Assembly: GCF_036924515.1 (NCBI RefSeq)
Contig: NZ_JAZHRR010000001.1
Location: forward strand, 6,543,001 to 6,607,000
DNA length: 64,000 nucleotides
Direction: 5' to 3'
From: Bradyrhizobium sp. AZCC 1610
GTDB taxonomy: Bacteria; Pseudomonadota; Alphaproteobacteria; Rhizobiales; Xanthobacteraceae
Below the pieces are notes generated by a model. It saw only the letters and a list, made by a program, of their open reading frames with translations. It had not been told where the DNA came from and made no database searches. The position numbers were made by a program, and so were the translations under genes. Below, piece after piece: positions 25,516-34,787 of the stretch; within the stretch, counting starts at the first letter, position 1, and each line of letters opens with the position of its first letter.

Positions 25516-25728
25516 ATGGTGCTCTCTCTAAGCAAGTTCGGACGCAGGATGCCGGAATCGCCTTGGGACAATCCGAAGGTTATTCGGGAAGCGATTTTCA
25601 GCTCCGAGCGATTGGAGAACCACGCTCAAAGTTTGGCAGCCGCACAAATTGTCCGGCCACATCGGCAAAGAGGCCGTCCACTTTTAGATAGATTGGCTGA
25701 CAACGAAACTAGTCTCGCGTTAGGCTGA
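25516..25728 (+). pseudogene. N-terminal fragment of a cyclic beta-glucan synthase (NdvB/ChvB-like)
   Basis: A 70-codon frame contains PWDNPKVIREAIFSSERLEN, HAQSLAAAQIV and RGRPLLDRLADNE. This matches my memory of the start of the huge NdvB/ChvB cyclic glucan synthases (ERLExHAESLAAAQ, then RGxPLLxRLxDN). It breaks off at SLALG and a TGA, where the family would continue for well over two thousand residues. It is therefore a remnant, not a functional gene. An OpgC-type glucan-modifying gene lies 9 kb to the right. Confidence 0.6.
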
Positions 25729-25765
25729 GGTCAGATCGAACGGTCAAAGCGAATTGGAGGACCAT

Positions 25766-26251
25766 ATGTCGCCGGATGTTTCAATAGAAAGACGTTACGG
25801 AGTTGTGTCTGCTGACGAGCGACGCGCCTTGGGTGGGCTTGAGTTCGTGCAACGGCTCGTTACCGGCGCATTGCCACTAAACACCATGGCCCGAACGCTA
25901 GGCTACGATATCGTTGAAGCGACGGCAGGACGGGTTATCGTAACCGCTGCCCCCTCGGCAGATCATCTCAATCCTGCGGGAACCGTGCATGGAGGCTTCG
26001 CAGCAACATTGCTCGATACCTGCATGGGACTCGCAGTTCTTACTACGATTGGAACGGGCTTAAGCTCAACGACACTGGAATTCAAGATCTCACTTTTGCG
26101 ATCTCTGATGCCAGAGACGGGCCCGATAAGAGCTGAGGGGATCGTCATTACCAGTGGTAAGCGCATCGGTACCGCTGAAGGGCGTTTGACCGACAGCGAG
26201 GGTCGTCTTCTTGCGCACGGAACAACCACCTGCCTCATCTTCGATCGGTAG
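25766..26251 (+). CDS. PaaI-family hotdog thioesterase
   Basis: About 161 residues with the hotdog signature LNPAGTVHGGFAATLLDTCM (residues about 70-90), whose Asn/His-Gly-Gly helix forms the acyl-CoA thioesterase active site, then STTLEFKISLLRS and GTAEGRLTDSEGRLLAHGTTT. It hydrolyses acyl- or aryl-CoA, but the substrate cannot be read from sequence. The ATG at 25766 follows GGAGG by five bases. The Mla-type permease gene starts 17 bp later, so this is probably the first gene of a lipid-related operon. Confidence 0.88.
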   Translation: MSPDVSIERRYGVVSADERRALGGLEFVQRLVTGALPLNTMARTLGYDIVEATAGRVIVTAAPSADHLNPAGTVHGGFAATLLDTCMGLAVLTTIGTGLSSTTLEFKISLLRSLMPETGPIRAEGIVITSGKRIGTAEGRLTDSEGRLLAHGTTTCLIFDR

Positions 26252-26268
26252 GGTCGGAGCTCAACGTC

Positions 26269-27438
26269 ATGACGAAGATTGGTTCCTGGTCGGCGAATAT
26301 CCCGAGCCTTGCACCTTTCCTGGCTACAGCAAGCCGGGGCGAAACACTGGAACTCCGTCCCAGTGGATCCTGGACAACTATTCACGCAAATGAGCTGGAG
26401 GGTCTCTTCGACGTGGCCTTGCCGAAGCTTCAACAGGCGACAACCCTGAAGATCGACATGACGGAGGTGCGTGAGCTCGACACCCTCGGCGCGTGGTTGC
26501 TTGAAAAACTGTTACGGCGCGCATCGGAGTCCGGCCATCCCGCAACCCTTGTCGGCGTGGCAGGCCGCTACGCAGGTTTGATCGAAGATGTTCGAAAGGT
26601 CAACCGCCGCAAACCCGCGAACCGGACAACTCAAAATGCTATCCTTGCGCGGCTGGAAAGCGTTGGCCGGGCCACATTCAGCGCCGTGGAGGAGATATCG
26701 GTTTTTCTGCAGATGCTGGGTGCGCTGGCTTCCGCCGGTTTCGGCGTCTTGCGAACGCCGCGTTCACTTCGTTTGAAGTCCTTGATTTACCACCTCCATC
26801 AGGTCGGTTGGAAGGCGATACCCATCATCGCTCTGGTCACTTTTCTGATCGGCGCAATCATCGCTCAGCAAGGCATCTTTCATTTCCGCAAGTTCGGTGC
26901 GGATTCCTATGTCGTCGACCTCGTCGGCATCCTCGTTCTCCGTGAGATTGGTGTTCTCATCGTCGCCATCATGGTCGCCGGCCGGTCGGGCAGCGCCTAC
27001 ACCGCCGAGCTCGGCTCTATGAAGATGCGTGAGGAAATCGACGCTTTGTCCACAATGGGACTCGATCCGGTCGAAGTGCTGATCTTGCCGCGCATCGTAG
27101 CGCTCGTCTGCGCACTTCCTATCTTAGCCTTCATAGGTGCGATGGCTGCTCTCTATGGCGGCGGTCTGGTCGCGTGGACCTATGGCGGGATGAGCCCGGC
27201 GACATTCATTGCGCGGCTTCATGAAGCCGTATCAGTGACGCATTTCCAGGTCGGAATGATCAAGGCGCCCTTCATGGCGCTGGTGATCGGCATCGTCGCA
27301 AGCAGCGAAGGTCTTAGAGTCAAGGGAAGCGCGGAATCTCTCGGTAAGCAGACGACAATCTCGGTCGTCAAGTCAATCTTTCTGGTTATTGTGCTCGACG
27401 GCGTATTCGCCGTGTTTTTTGCGTCGATAGGAATGTGA
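26269..27438 (+). CDS. mlaE: Mla-type ABC permease with N-terminal STAS domain
   Basis: A 389-residue protein. Residues about 1-115 form a STAS-like domain (ATTLKIDMTEVRELDTLGAW) and residues about 130-389 the MlaE permease (VTFLIGAIIAQQGIFHFRKF, ELGSMKMREEIDALSTMGLD, VALVCALPILAFIG) with five or six membrane helices. MlaE-family proteins move phospholipids between the inner and outer membranes; fusion to STAS is one of the known layouts outside E. coli, where MlaB is separate. The stop overlaps the region of the MlaF start. Confidence 0.92.
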   Translation: MTKIGSWSANIPSLAPFLATASRGETLELRPSGSWTTIHANELEGLFDVALPKLQQATTLKIDMTEVRELDTLGAWLLEKLLRRASESGHPATLVGVAGRYAGLIEDVRKVNRRKPANRTTQNAILARLESVGRATFSAVEEISVFLQMLGALASAGFGVLRTPRSLRLKSLIYHLHQVGWKAIPIIALVTFLIGAIIAQQGIFHFRKFGADSYVVDLVGILVLREIGVLIVAIMVAGRSGSAYTAELGSMKMREEIDALSTMGLDPVEVLILPRIVALVCALPILAFIGAMAALYGGGLVAWTYGGMSPATFIARLHEAVSVTHFQVGMIKAPFMALVIGIVASSEGLRVKGSAESLGKQTTISVVKSIFLVIVLDGVFAVFFASIGM

Positions 27439-27440
27439 CG

Positions 27441-28217
27441 ATGAACGGATCAGGAGACCAATTTGCGATCCAAGTGAGCGACCTCGTGGTGGGATTTCGC
27501 CAACAGACTGTGATCGACCACCTGTCGCTGGATGTTCGCAAGGGCGAAATCCTTGGTCTGGTCGGCGCATCCGGCGGTGGTAAATCCGTGCTGATGCGAA
27601 CGATTATCGGGCTCATTCCAAAACGGAGCGGCCACATCGAGGTCATGGGTGTCGACATTGACAACAACCACGATCGCGACACTCGCACCGCTGCCATGTG
27701 GGGCATCCTGTTCCAAGAGGGCGCGCTATTTTCTTCTTTGACGGCGCTCCAGAATGTTCAATTTTCGCTGCGGGAAAACCTTGTCCTCTCCGAAGCGCTG
27801 ATGAATGAGATTGCAAGGGCCAAACTCGAGATGGTTGGTTTGACGCTGGAGGATGGCGACAAGTTTCCGAACGAACTTTCCGGCGGAATGACGAAGCGCG
27901 TTGCCCTCGCGCGCGCGCTCGCGCTTGACCCCGCAATCGTGTTCCTCGATGAGCCGACATCGGGGCTTGATCCGATCGCTGCTGGCGACTTCGATGATCT
28001 GATCAAGACGCTACAGGAAACTCTTGGGTTGACGGTCTTCATGGTCACCCACGACCTTGCCAGCCTGAACACCGTTTGCGACCGTGTTGCAGCGCTCGCT
28101 GACGGAAAAATTGTCGTCAACGGTTCGATGGCTGAGTTGCTTCGTTCCGATCACCCATGGGTCAAGGCGTACTTCCACGGCAAGCGTTCTCTGATGCTGC
28201 AACTCGAGGCGAGTTGA
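27441..28217 (+). CDS. mlaF: Mla-type ABC transporter ATPase
   Basis: About 258 residues with Walker A (GASGGGKSVLM), Q-loop (GILFQEGALFSSL), ABC signature (LSGGMTKRVALARAL), Walker B (AIVFLDEPTSGLDP) and the switch His (VTHDLASLN). The serine-rich GALFSSL after the Q-loop and the GMTKRV signature are typical of MlaF. An alternative GTG at 27435 is in frame; 27441 was preferred because it overlaps neatly with the end of mlaE. It provides energy for the lipid transporter encoded on either side. Confidence 0.93.
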   Translation: MNGSGDQFAIQVSDLVVGFRQQTVIDHLSLDVRKGEILGLVGASGGGKSVLMRTIIGLIPKRSGHIEVMGVDIDNNHDRDTRTAAMWGILFQEGALFSSLTALQNVQFSLRENLVLSEALMNEIARAKLEMVGLTLEDGDKFPNELSGGMTKRVALARALALDPAIVFLDEPTSGLDPIAAGDFDDLIKTLQETLGLTVFMVTHDLASLNTVCDRVAALADGKIVVNGSMAELLRSDHPWVKAYFHGKRSLMLQLEAS

Positions 28218-28222
28218 ATACA

Positions 28223-29329
28223 ATGGAAACCCGTGCTCCATTTATCATTGTTGGCGCCTTGGTCTTGGCAACGATTGGCGCAGTCTTTGGATTCGTGTAT
28301 TGGCTCCACAATACTGGTGGAACTGGGGCACGAACCGTGCACCATATTCAGTTCGATGGGTCGGTCTCGGGACTCCTGGTTGGTGCGGCGGTACTGTTCA
28401 ACGGAATCCGCGTCGGAGAGGTCACCCATCTGGGCCTGGCCGCCGCCAATCCGCGACAAGTCGATGCGACCATCGCCGTAACATCGGGCACCCCGGTACA
28501 CACCGACACCAAGGTCGGTCTCGATTTCCAGGGCCTGACGGGTGTTCCAGTCATCGCGCTTGAAGGTGGCAGAACGTTTGGCGCGTCAACCGGTACGCAA
28601 ACGCTCGTCGCCGACCCAACTGCCGGTCAAAGCATGACGCAGGCTGCGCGGAACGCGCTCGGACGAGTGGATTCCGTGCTGGCTGAAAATGCAGAGCCCC
28701 TGAAGAGTACGATCGCCAACTTAACGATATTTTCCGAAGGGCTCGCCCGGAACACCAGTGGGCTCGACGGGATCGTGGCGGGTCTTGAACGAATGACCGG
28801 GGGTGGCGCGGCACCGCCACAAAAAATTATCTACGATTTAACTCCTCTGCAGAGCTTTGTATCGCCAAAAAAGGCTCTCAAGGGACAGGTTACGATTCCA
28901 GATCCAACGACAGTCGTCATGTTGGAAACCCAGCGTATTCTGTTTTCGCCGAACAGGGATGTCAAAGGATTCGCTGACGTCCAATGGGCTGACAGTATTC
29001 CGAAGCTTCTTCAGACAAAGCTGATTCAGAGCTTCGAAAACTACGACATTGCGCATGCACCACTGCGTTCAGTAGATGGTCTCGACGCCGATTACCAACT
29101 TCTCATCGATATCAGAAGTTTTCAAGTCAAAGGCGATCCGGATGCTTCCGCCGTGATCGGATTTTCAGCACGGATTCTCTCCAAAAACGGACGCCTGGTC
29201 GCGTCTCGCTTGTTCCTGCAAAGCAGCAAGCTCGACAAGGTCGATCCGCTTTCTGCTGTCGCGGCCTTTAATGACGCATTCGACAACATCGCAACCGAGC
29301 TGATTACTTGGACGGCTGATGCGCTTTAG
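28223..29329 (+). CDS. mlaD: MlaD-type substrate-binding protein fused to a PqiC-like auxiliary domain
   Basis: About 368 residues. One N-terminal transmembrane helix (PFIIVGALVLATIGAVFGFV) is followed by the MCE domain (residues about 38-120: IQFDGSVSGLLVGAAVLFNG, then GLDFQGLTGVPVIAL). Then comes a linker, and from about residue 205 a second domain with VTIPDPTTVVMLETQRILF, QWADSIPKLLQTKLIQSFEN and DGLDADYQLLIDIRSFQV. The second domain matches the ABC-type transport auxiliary (PqiC/DUF330) lipoproteins, normally a separate gene with its own lipobox. Here it is tethered through MlaD. Confidence 0.87.
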   Translation: METRAPFIIVGALVLATIGAVFGFVYWLHNTGGTGARTVHHIQFDGSVSGLLVGAAVLFNGIRVGEVTHLGLAAANPRQVDATIAVTSGTPVHTDTKVGLDFQGLTGVPVIALEGGRTFGASTGTQTLVADPTAGQSMTQAARNALGRVDSVLAENAEPLKSTIANLTIFSEGLARNTSGLDGIVAGLERMTGGGAAPPQKIIYDLTPLQSFVSPKKALKGQVTIPDPTTVVMLETQRILFSPNRDVKGFADVQWADSIPKLLQTKLIQSFENYDIAHAPLRSVDGLDADYQLLIDIRSFQVKGDPDASAVIGFSARILSKNGRLVASRLFLQSSKLDKVDPLSAVAAFNDAFDNIATELITWTADAL

Positions 29330-29381
29330 CGCGCTTCGTGATTGCACGCGCAACCTCAAGACTAATGGAGCCCGCTGTCAT

Positions 29382-29468
29382 ATGTTTTTCCAGCAGACCA
29401 AACGACCTCCTCTGGGCAGCTACGAGCTTATCGACCTAGACCCGAAGCCGTCGGAGCAGATGTTGTGA
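29382..29468 (+). CDS. Possible 28-residue peptide overlapping the HAD gene start
   Basis: ATG at 29382 to TGA at 29466-29468 encodes a 28-residue peptide (MFFQQTKRPPLGSYELI, then DLDPKPSEQML). Its stop overlaps the GTG start of the next gene (GTGA), a typical translational coupling. No homologue comes to mind. It may be a leader peptide or chance. Confidence 0.3.
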   Translation: MFFQQTKRPPLGSYELIDLDPKPSEQML

Positions 29469-30301
29469 ACAGGCAGCGCGACATCTGCCTCCTGTTGGCC
29501 GACGTAGACGGGACACTGGTTACCCGAGGCAAGGTGCTCACCGAAGCGACAAAGGCAGCTGCTGCGGAACTGCATGACGCCGGCCTTGCGCTTGCCATCA
29601 CCAGCGGCCGCCCTCCACGCGGCATGAGCATGCTTATCGAGCCACTCAATTTGCAGGGAGCTATCGCCGGCTTCAACGGCGGCGTGTTTGTTAATCCCGA
29701 TCTCTCTGTCATCGAGAGCCACACGCTCGATCTCGCGACCGCCAGGCAGACCCTCGAATTGATGCTCGACCGCGAGCTTGATGCTTGGATCTACACGGCG
29801 GATGACTGGTTCATTCGCTACAAGAATGCGCCTCATGTTGCGCGCGAGACGTCGACGGTAAAGTTCGACGCGAAAGTCGTAGCGTCCTTCACCGACGAAC
29901 ATTTGGCTCAGGCGGTGAAGATAGTCGGTGTCTCCGATGATCTTAACCTAGTGGCCGATTGCGAGAAAATGGCTCAACGCATTCTAGGTAAAATTGCAAG
30001 CGCCGCTCGCTCGCAACCCTACTATCTTGATGTGACTCACCCCAAGGCCAATAAGGGAACAGTTGTGACCACTTTATCCAAGTTTTTCGATATTCGACCG
30101 GACCAGATTGCGACGATTGGGGATATGCCGAACGACGTGTTCATGTTTCGTAAAAGCGGTTTTTCCATTGCCATGGGAAATTCCAGCGACGAAGTGAAAT
30201 CTCAAGCGAGCGCAGTTACGGACACCAATGAGAATGAGGGTTTTGCTAAAGCGGTGCGGAAGTTCGTTTTGAGGTCCACCATAATCGGACGTGGTAGATA
30301 A
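29465..30301 (+). CDS. HAD-superfamily (Cof-type) phosphatase
   Basis: A 278-residue protein of the Cof/type IIB HAD group. Motif I is LLLADVDGTLVT (Asp nucleophile and second Asp); motif II is AITSGRPPRGMSML; the Lys of motif III is in HPKANKGTVV; and motif IV is IGDMPNDVFMF. The cap domain lies between residues about 85 and 190. Such enzymes dephosphorylate sugar phosphates and nucleotides with broad specificity. It lies just upstream of the phosphoketolase/acetate kinase pair, which makes a sugar-phosphate role plausible. The start codon is probably the GTG at 29465. Confidence 0.88.
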   Translation: MNRQRDICLLLADVDGTLVTRGKVLTEATKAAAAELHDAGLALAITSGRPPRGMSMLIEPLNLQGAIAGFNGGVFVNPDLSVIESHTLDLATARQTLELMLDRELDAWIYTADDWFIRYKNAPHVARETSTVKFDAKVVASFTDEHLAQAVKIVGVSDDLNLVADCEKMAQRILGKIASAARSQPYYLDVTHPKANKGTVVTTLSKFFDIRPDQIATIGDMPNDVFMFRKSGFSIAMGNSSDEVKSQASAVTDTNENEGFAKAVRKFVLRSTIIGRGR

Positions 30302-30450
30302 AGTTCCGCGTTCGAATTCGGGCATCTGGGCAGATCTCGTCCACGCCCACGATGGAGATACCGAGGCCATTTTGTAGCCGACTCGAAGTGGCCATTCGGC
30401 CCGCTCATGCGTTTAGTTCCCTAACTTGACCGCATAAACGGAGCTGACTT

Positions 30451-32862
30451 ATGCCAGATACTGCCAACGCTCCTCTTTCAGACGAAAACGCGAAGGAATT
30501 CAGCCTGCTCGATCGATATTGGTGTGCGGCAAATTATCTGTCGGTCGGTCAGATCTATCTTCTCGGCAATCCGTTGCTCCGAGAGCCGCTTCGCCCGGAG
30601 CACATCAAGCCGCGATTGCTGGGTCACTGGGGGACAACGCCAGGTCTTAATTTCATCTACGCGCATCTCAATTGCGCAATTCGTAAGCGTGATCTGAATG
30701 TAATTTACATATGCGGACCAGGTCATGGCGGGCCCGGGATGATCGCCAATACCTATCTTGAAGGCACCTATAGCGAGATCTATCCAAATATCTCCCGCGA
30801 CGCCGACGGTATGCGGAAGCTCTTCAGGCAATTTTCATTCCCTGGCGGAATTCCGAGCCATGCCGCTCCGGAAACGCCAGGTTCGATCAATGAGGGCGGC
30901 GAGCTGGGCTATGCGCTAGTGCATGCGTATGGCGCCGTCTTTGACAATCCGGACCTCATCGCGGCCTGCGTGGTCGGCGACGGCGAGTCCGAGACCGGGC
31001 CGCTTGCTGCATCCTGGCATTCCAATAAGTTCCTGAACCCGACGCACGATGGGGCCGTTCTGCCGATCGTTCACCTGAACGGCTACAAGATTGCCAATCC
31101 CACGATCCTGGGCCGAATGGGCGACGAGGAGATCAAGTACCTTTTCCTTGGATACGGTCACGAACCGCTTTTCGTTGAGGGCGACGATCCACAAAAGATG
31201 CATCGGCTGATGGCGGACTCGCTGGAAACGGCGTTTGACCGCATTCGCGCGATTCAGAAGACTGCCCGTGAAGGTAATGCAATTGGACCGCGGCCGGTGT
31301 GGCCAATGATCGTGCTGCGCAGTCCCAAGGGATGGACCGGCCCGAAAGAAGTTGATGGCCTCAAGGTCGAAGGTTTCTGGCGCGCGCACCAAGTCCCGAT
31401 CACAGACCCGCGCGGTAATCCCGATCATCTGGCATTGCTTGAGCGATGGATGCGCAGTTATGGACCCGAGACACTCTTTGACGAAGCCGGAAGTCTGCGG
31501 CCGGAATTGCAGGAACTGACACCCAAAGGCGAGCGGCGTATGGGTGCCAATCCTCACGCCAATGGGGGACTTCTGAAGCGCGAACTCAAGTTGCCGGACT
31601 ATCGCGATTACGCCATCGAGGTGCCGCATGCTGGCGGTGCCATCGGCGAAGCAACACGCGTGATGGGCCAATTTCTCCGGGATGTGGTGAGGCTCAACGA
31701 AGAGGTCCGTAACTTCAGGATCATGGGGCCGGACGAGACGGCGTCGAATCGGCTTGATGCAGTGTTCGAGGTCACTGAGCGGATCTGGATGGAAACGATC
31801 GAACCCTACGATGTCCATCTCGCTCAGGACGGCCGTGTTATGGAAGTTCTCAGCGAGCACCTCTGCCAGGGCTGGCTCGAGGGTTACCTGCTCACGGGGC
31901 GGCACGGTTTCTTCAGTTGCTACGAAGCTTTCGTCCACATCGTCGATTCGATGTTCAACCAGCATGCAAAATGGTTGAAAGTCTCGCGAAGTCTGCCGTG
32001 GCGGAGGCCGATCGCTTCGCTCAACTACCTGTTGACCTCGCACGTTTGGCGTCAGGACCATAACGGCTTCAGTCATCAGGATCCCGGTTTCGTTGATCTC
32101 GTCGTCAACAAGAAGGCCGACATCGTCCGCGTATATTTCGCGCCTGACGTTAACACACTGCTCTGGATCACCGACCATTGCCTGCGAACCTACGACCGCA
32201 TCAACGTCATCGTTGCAGGCAAGCAGCCCTCACCGCAATGGTTGACCATGCAGGAAGCAGCGACTCATTGCGACGCTGGCATCGGCATATGGAGGTGGGC
32301 CGGCAGCGAGGCGAGCGGTGCGGAGCCTGACGTCGTGATGGCCTGCGCCGGCGACGTCCCGACGTTGGAAACACTTGCCGCGGTCGACCTTCTCCGAAAA
32401 GCGCTGCCAGACCTCAAGATTCGCGTGGTCAACGTAGTCGACCTCATGACACTTCAGCCAAAAGATCAGCATCCGCATGGAATTAGCGATAGCGATTTCG
32501 ACGGCATATTTACGCGGGACAAACCGGTGATCTTTGCCTATCACGGCTATCCCTACCTGATCCACCGGCTCACCTATAACCGCACCAATCACTCCGAGAT
32601 GCATGTTCATGGGTTCCAGGAGGAAGGTACGACCACGACGCCCTTCGACATGGTCGTCCTCAACAGGCTCGACCGATACCATCTCGCGATCGACGTCATC
32701 GACCGCGTCCCCGACCTTGCGGTGGCCAATGCACACGTGAAGCAGCAGTTTCGCGACAAGCTGCTCGAGCACACCGCATACGTGCGGGAGCACGGCGAGG
32801 ATATGCCCGAGATTCGAGCGTGGAGCTGGCCGTACAAGACGGCTGCCGAAGCCGGCGACTAG
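30451..32862 (+). CDS. xfp: Phosphoketolase (xylulose-5-phosphate / fructose-6-phosphate)
   Basis: A full-length 803-residue thiamine-diphosphate enzyme. GPGHGGPG (His at about residue 92), the TPP-binding [20 protein letters not shown] (from residue 177) and [15 protein letters not shown] are all intact, as are [10 protein letters not shown] and SHQDPGF in the second half. It splits xylulose-5-P or fructose-6-P with phosphate to give acetyl phosphate and glyceraldehyde-3-P or erythrose-4-P. The next gene, acetate kinase, turns acetyl phosphate into ATP plus acetate. Together they form a short ATP-yielding bypass useful under oxygen limitation or carbon overflow. Confidence 0.97.
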   Translation: MPDTANAPLSDENAKEFSLLDRYWCAANYLSVGQIYLLGNPLLREPLRPEHIKPRLLGHWGTTPGLNFIYAHLNCAIRKRDLNVIYICGPGHGGPGMIANTYLEGTYSEIYPNISRDADGMRKLFRQFSFPGGIPSHAAPETPGSINEGGELGYALVHAYGAVFDNPDLIAACVVGDGESETGPLAASWHSNKFLNPTHDGAVLPIVHLNGYKIANPTILGRMGDEEIKYLFLGYGHEPLFVEGDDPQKMHRLMADSLETAFDRIRAIQKTAREGNAIGPRPVWPMIVLRSPKGWTGPKEVDGLKVEGFWRAHQVPITDPRGNPDHLALLERWMRSYGPETLFDEAGSLRPELQELTPKGERRMGANPHANGGLLKRELKLPDYRDYAIEVPHAGGAIGEATRVMGQFLRDVVRLNEEVRNFRIMGPDETASNRLDAVFEVTERIWMETIEPYDVHLAQDGRVMEVLSEHLCQGWLEGYLLTGRHGFFSCYEAFVHIVDSMFNQHAKWLKVSRSLPWRRPIASLNYLLTSHVWRQDHNGFSHQDPGFVDLVVNKKADIVRVYFAPDVNTLLWITDHCLRTYDRINVIVAGKQPSPQWLTMQEAATHCDAGIGIWRWAGSEASGAEPDVVMACAGDVPTLETLAAVDLLRKALPDLKIRVVNVVDLMTLQPKDQHPHGISDSDFDGIFTRDKPVIFAYHGYPYLIHRLTYNRTNHSEMHVHGFQEEGTTTTPFDMVVLNRLDRYHLAIDVIDRVPDLAVANAHVKQQFRDKLLEHTAYVREHGEDMPEIRAWSWPYKTAAEAGD

Positions 32863-32906
32863 CATATTCGCTTCACCAATTTTAACAGCTGCCGGGGATG
32901 CAAGCG

Positions 32907-34085
32907 ATGTCAAAAACAGTACTCGTCTTGAATACCGGATCTTCGAGCATCAAGTTTGGTCTGTTCGGTACTGCCGGCACCGAACCCAGGCAACTGTTCG
33001 CAGGTGAAGTGGAGAACATCAACGGTAAGTCTTATCTCACAGTCAGGGACATGCATGACAAGGTAGTCCTGGACCTCTGCTGGACGTCACCTAGGAAGCA
33101 GGAAGATATTCTGAAAGACATTCTAGGTTGGACAGAGAAGAATGCGGGAAGCGGCGGCCTATCGGCTGTGGGACATCGCATCGTGCACGGTGGCTCGCAT
33201 TTTGTTGCCCCGACCCGGTTGACCCGGGAGACGATCGACGAACTTGCCCGCCTGACACCGATGGCGCCGCTGCATCAGGAAGCATGCCTGTCGCCTGCCA
33301 GGACATTGGTCTCGTTACGTCCAGAACTGATGCAGGTCGGATGCTTCGATACGGCCTTTCACGCTTCCCTCGCCCCTCCGGTTAGCCGCTTCGCGATCCC
33401 CCGCAACTACGAGGCAAGCGGTATTCGTCGCTACGGTTTCCATGGGCTTTCCTACGAATTCATTGCGGGAAAACTCCAGGAAATCTCGCCGGTCCTAGTC
33501 AACAAACGCACCGTTGTTGCACATCTCGGCAGCGGCGCAAGCCTGTGTGCGATGCGCGGCGGCCAGAGTGTCGACACGACTATGGGCTTCACCCCGCTCG
33601 ACGGGCTGATGATGGGCACCCGCTGCGGGGCAATCGACCCCGGCATCCTGCTCTATCTTCAGCGCGAGCGGGGCATGTCGACGGATGATCTAGAACAACT
33701 TCTCTACCACAAGTCCGGCTTACTGGGTATCTCGGGTATTTCCGGCGACATGCGTTCGCTTCTGTCGAGCAGCGATCCGCGAGCAGCCGAAGCCATCGAA
33801 CTCTTTACGTTCGAAGTGGCGAAAGCCGTTTGCGGTATGGCCTTCACACTGGGGGGCATTGAGTGCCTTGTGTTCACCGGGGGCATCGGCGAACACGCTG
33901 CGAAAGTGCGCGCCATGATCTGCACAAGGCTCCATTGGCTGGGTCTCGAACTCGATCCAAAAGCAAACGACGAAGCTGCCGACCTTGTCAGCCTCGATTC
34001 TAGCTCCGCCGAAGTCCGCGTAATTCACACAAGCGAAGAAACAACTATCGCCCGTCACGTTCTCTCCCTTATTTATTCATCCTAG
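32907..34085 (+). CDS. ackA: Acetate kinase
   Basis: About 392 residues of the ASKHA fold. VLVLNTGSSSIKFGLF is the N-terminal nucleotide motif; GHRIVHGG follows; YGFHGLSYEF and AHLGSGASLCAMRGG come before the substrate loop VDTTMGFTPLDGLMMGTRCG; and CLVFTGGIGEHA is near the end. It converts acetyl phosphate and ADP to acetate and ATP. It follows phosphoketolase by 44 bp, and no phosphotransacetylase gene is seen, so acetyl phosphate from phosphoketolase is the likely substrate. An ATG three codons upstream (32898) is also possible. Confidence 0.96.
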   Translation: MSKTVLVLNTGSSSIKFGLFGTAGTEPRQLFAGEVENINGKSYLTVRDMHDKVVLDLCWTSPRKQEDILKDILGWTEKNAGSGGLSAVGHRIVHGGSHFVAPTRLTRETIDELARLTPMAPLHQEACLSPARTLVSLRPELMQVGCFDTAFHASLAPPVSRFAIPRNYEASGIRRYGFHGLSYEFIAGKLQEISPVLVNKRTVVAHLGSGASLCAMRGGQSVDTTMGFTPLDGLMMGTRCGAIDPGILLYLQRERGMSTDDLEQLLYHKSGLLGISGISGDMRSLLSSSDPRAAEAIELFTFEVAKAVCGMAFTLGGIECLVFTGGIGEHAAKVRAMICTRLHWLGLELDPKANDEAADLVSLDSSSAEVRVIHTSEETTIARHVLSLIYSS

Positions 34086-34787
34086 GAAAAGGTCACCCAG
34101 CCGTCCCTAAAGTGGACAATTGGCTCGGCTCGTCGCTTTCACTCATATCATCGCCAAGACCGCTATGATGTCGACATACGAACTTCGATTTCGCGCGACG
34201 TGCTAGGACTGCAATTTCGAAATGATCGGTCTGGAAAATGTCTGATGTTGCGCGGCCGATGCGCAACGGCGTTGCTGCCATTCCAGCGACGCAATCCCAC
34301 CGCCTGACGCCCGAACCCTCGCCAACTTCTGCGAGGCGCCATAACCGTCGCTCGCATAAACCTCCTGCGCGAGGTCTGCTGCGCTCTGATGTCGAGATAG
34401 TCGCCTTGTAATATTGCTTCGCATAGATTGAAGCGGCCTGCCCGATCGGCCGCGCCCGCGAAGATCGCTTACACGATCTTCCAACAGCGTCAGAATCGGA
34501 GCTGGCACTCATGCTTCCATAGGCCTAGCGTTCACGCGCACCAAGGTGCGAATTTGCGCCGCAAGCATGGAGCCTTACACGACCTGCTACAATTGCTTCG
34601 TTGGCGGCGCGTTGTCGATGTAATTTGGTCCTTTAGAGCGGAATTCGAGGTCTGTGATGGCGCTAATGTTACGGAGCGGACATGATGAGGCTACCCAAGT
34701 TTAAAGAAGATAACAGATCTGAACGATCAAGGTGGCCGAAACCGCGATAGGCACAACCGGAGATTTGGGATCCCGCGCCCGGCTGGA
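34086..34787. other. Intergenic region without intact genes
   Basis: About 700 bp between acetate kinase and the convergent OpgC gene. The only coding-like piece is the sigma-factor-like remnant at 34203-34508. I see no RNA gene or clear terminator. Confidence 0.45.
34203..34508 (-). pseudogene. Possible remnant of an ECF-type sigma factor
   Basis: A 101-codon minus-strand frame contains SRHQSAADLAQEVYA, which resembles region 2 of FecI-type ECF sigma factors (..DAADLAQEVYARLL). What follows (SDGYGASQKLARV) loses the match at once, and no region 4 is found. Probably debris, or possibly chance. Confidence 0.25.

Noticed and set aside
30916..32178. A 420-codon minus-strand frame inside phosphoketolase
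   Set aside because: Antisense to an intact enzyme gene; the sequence has no recognisable motif.
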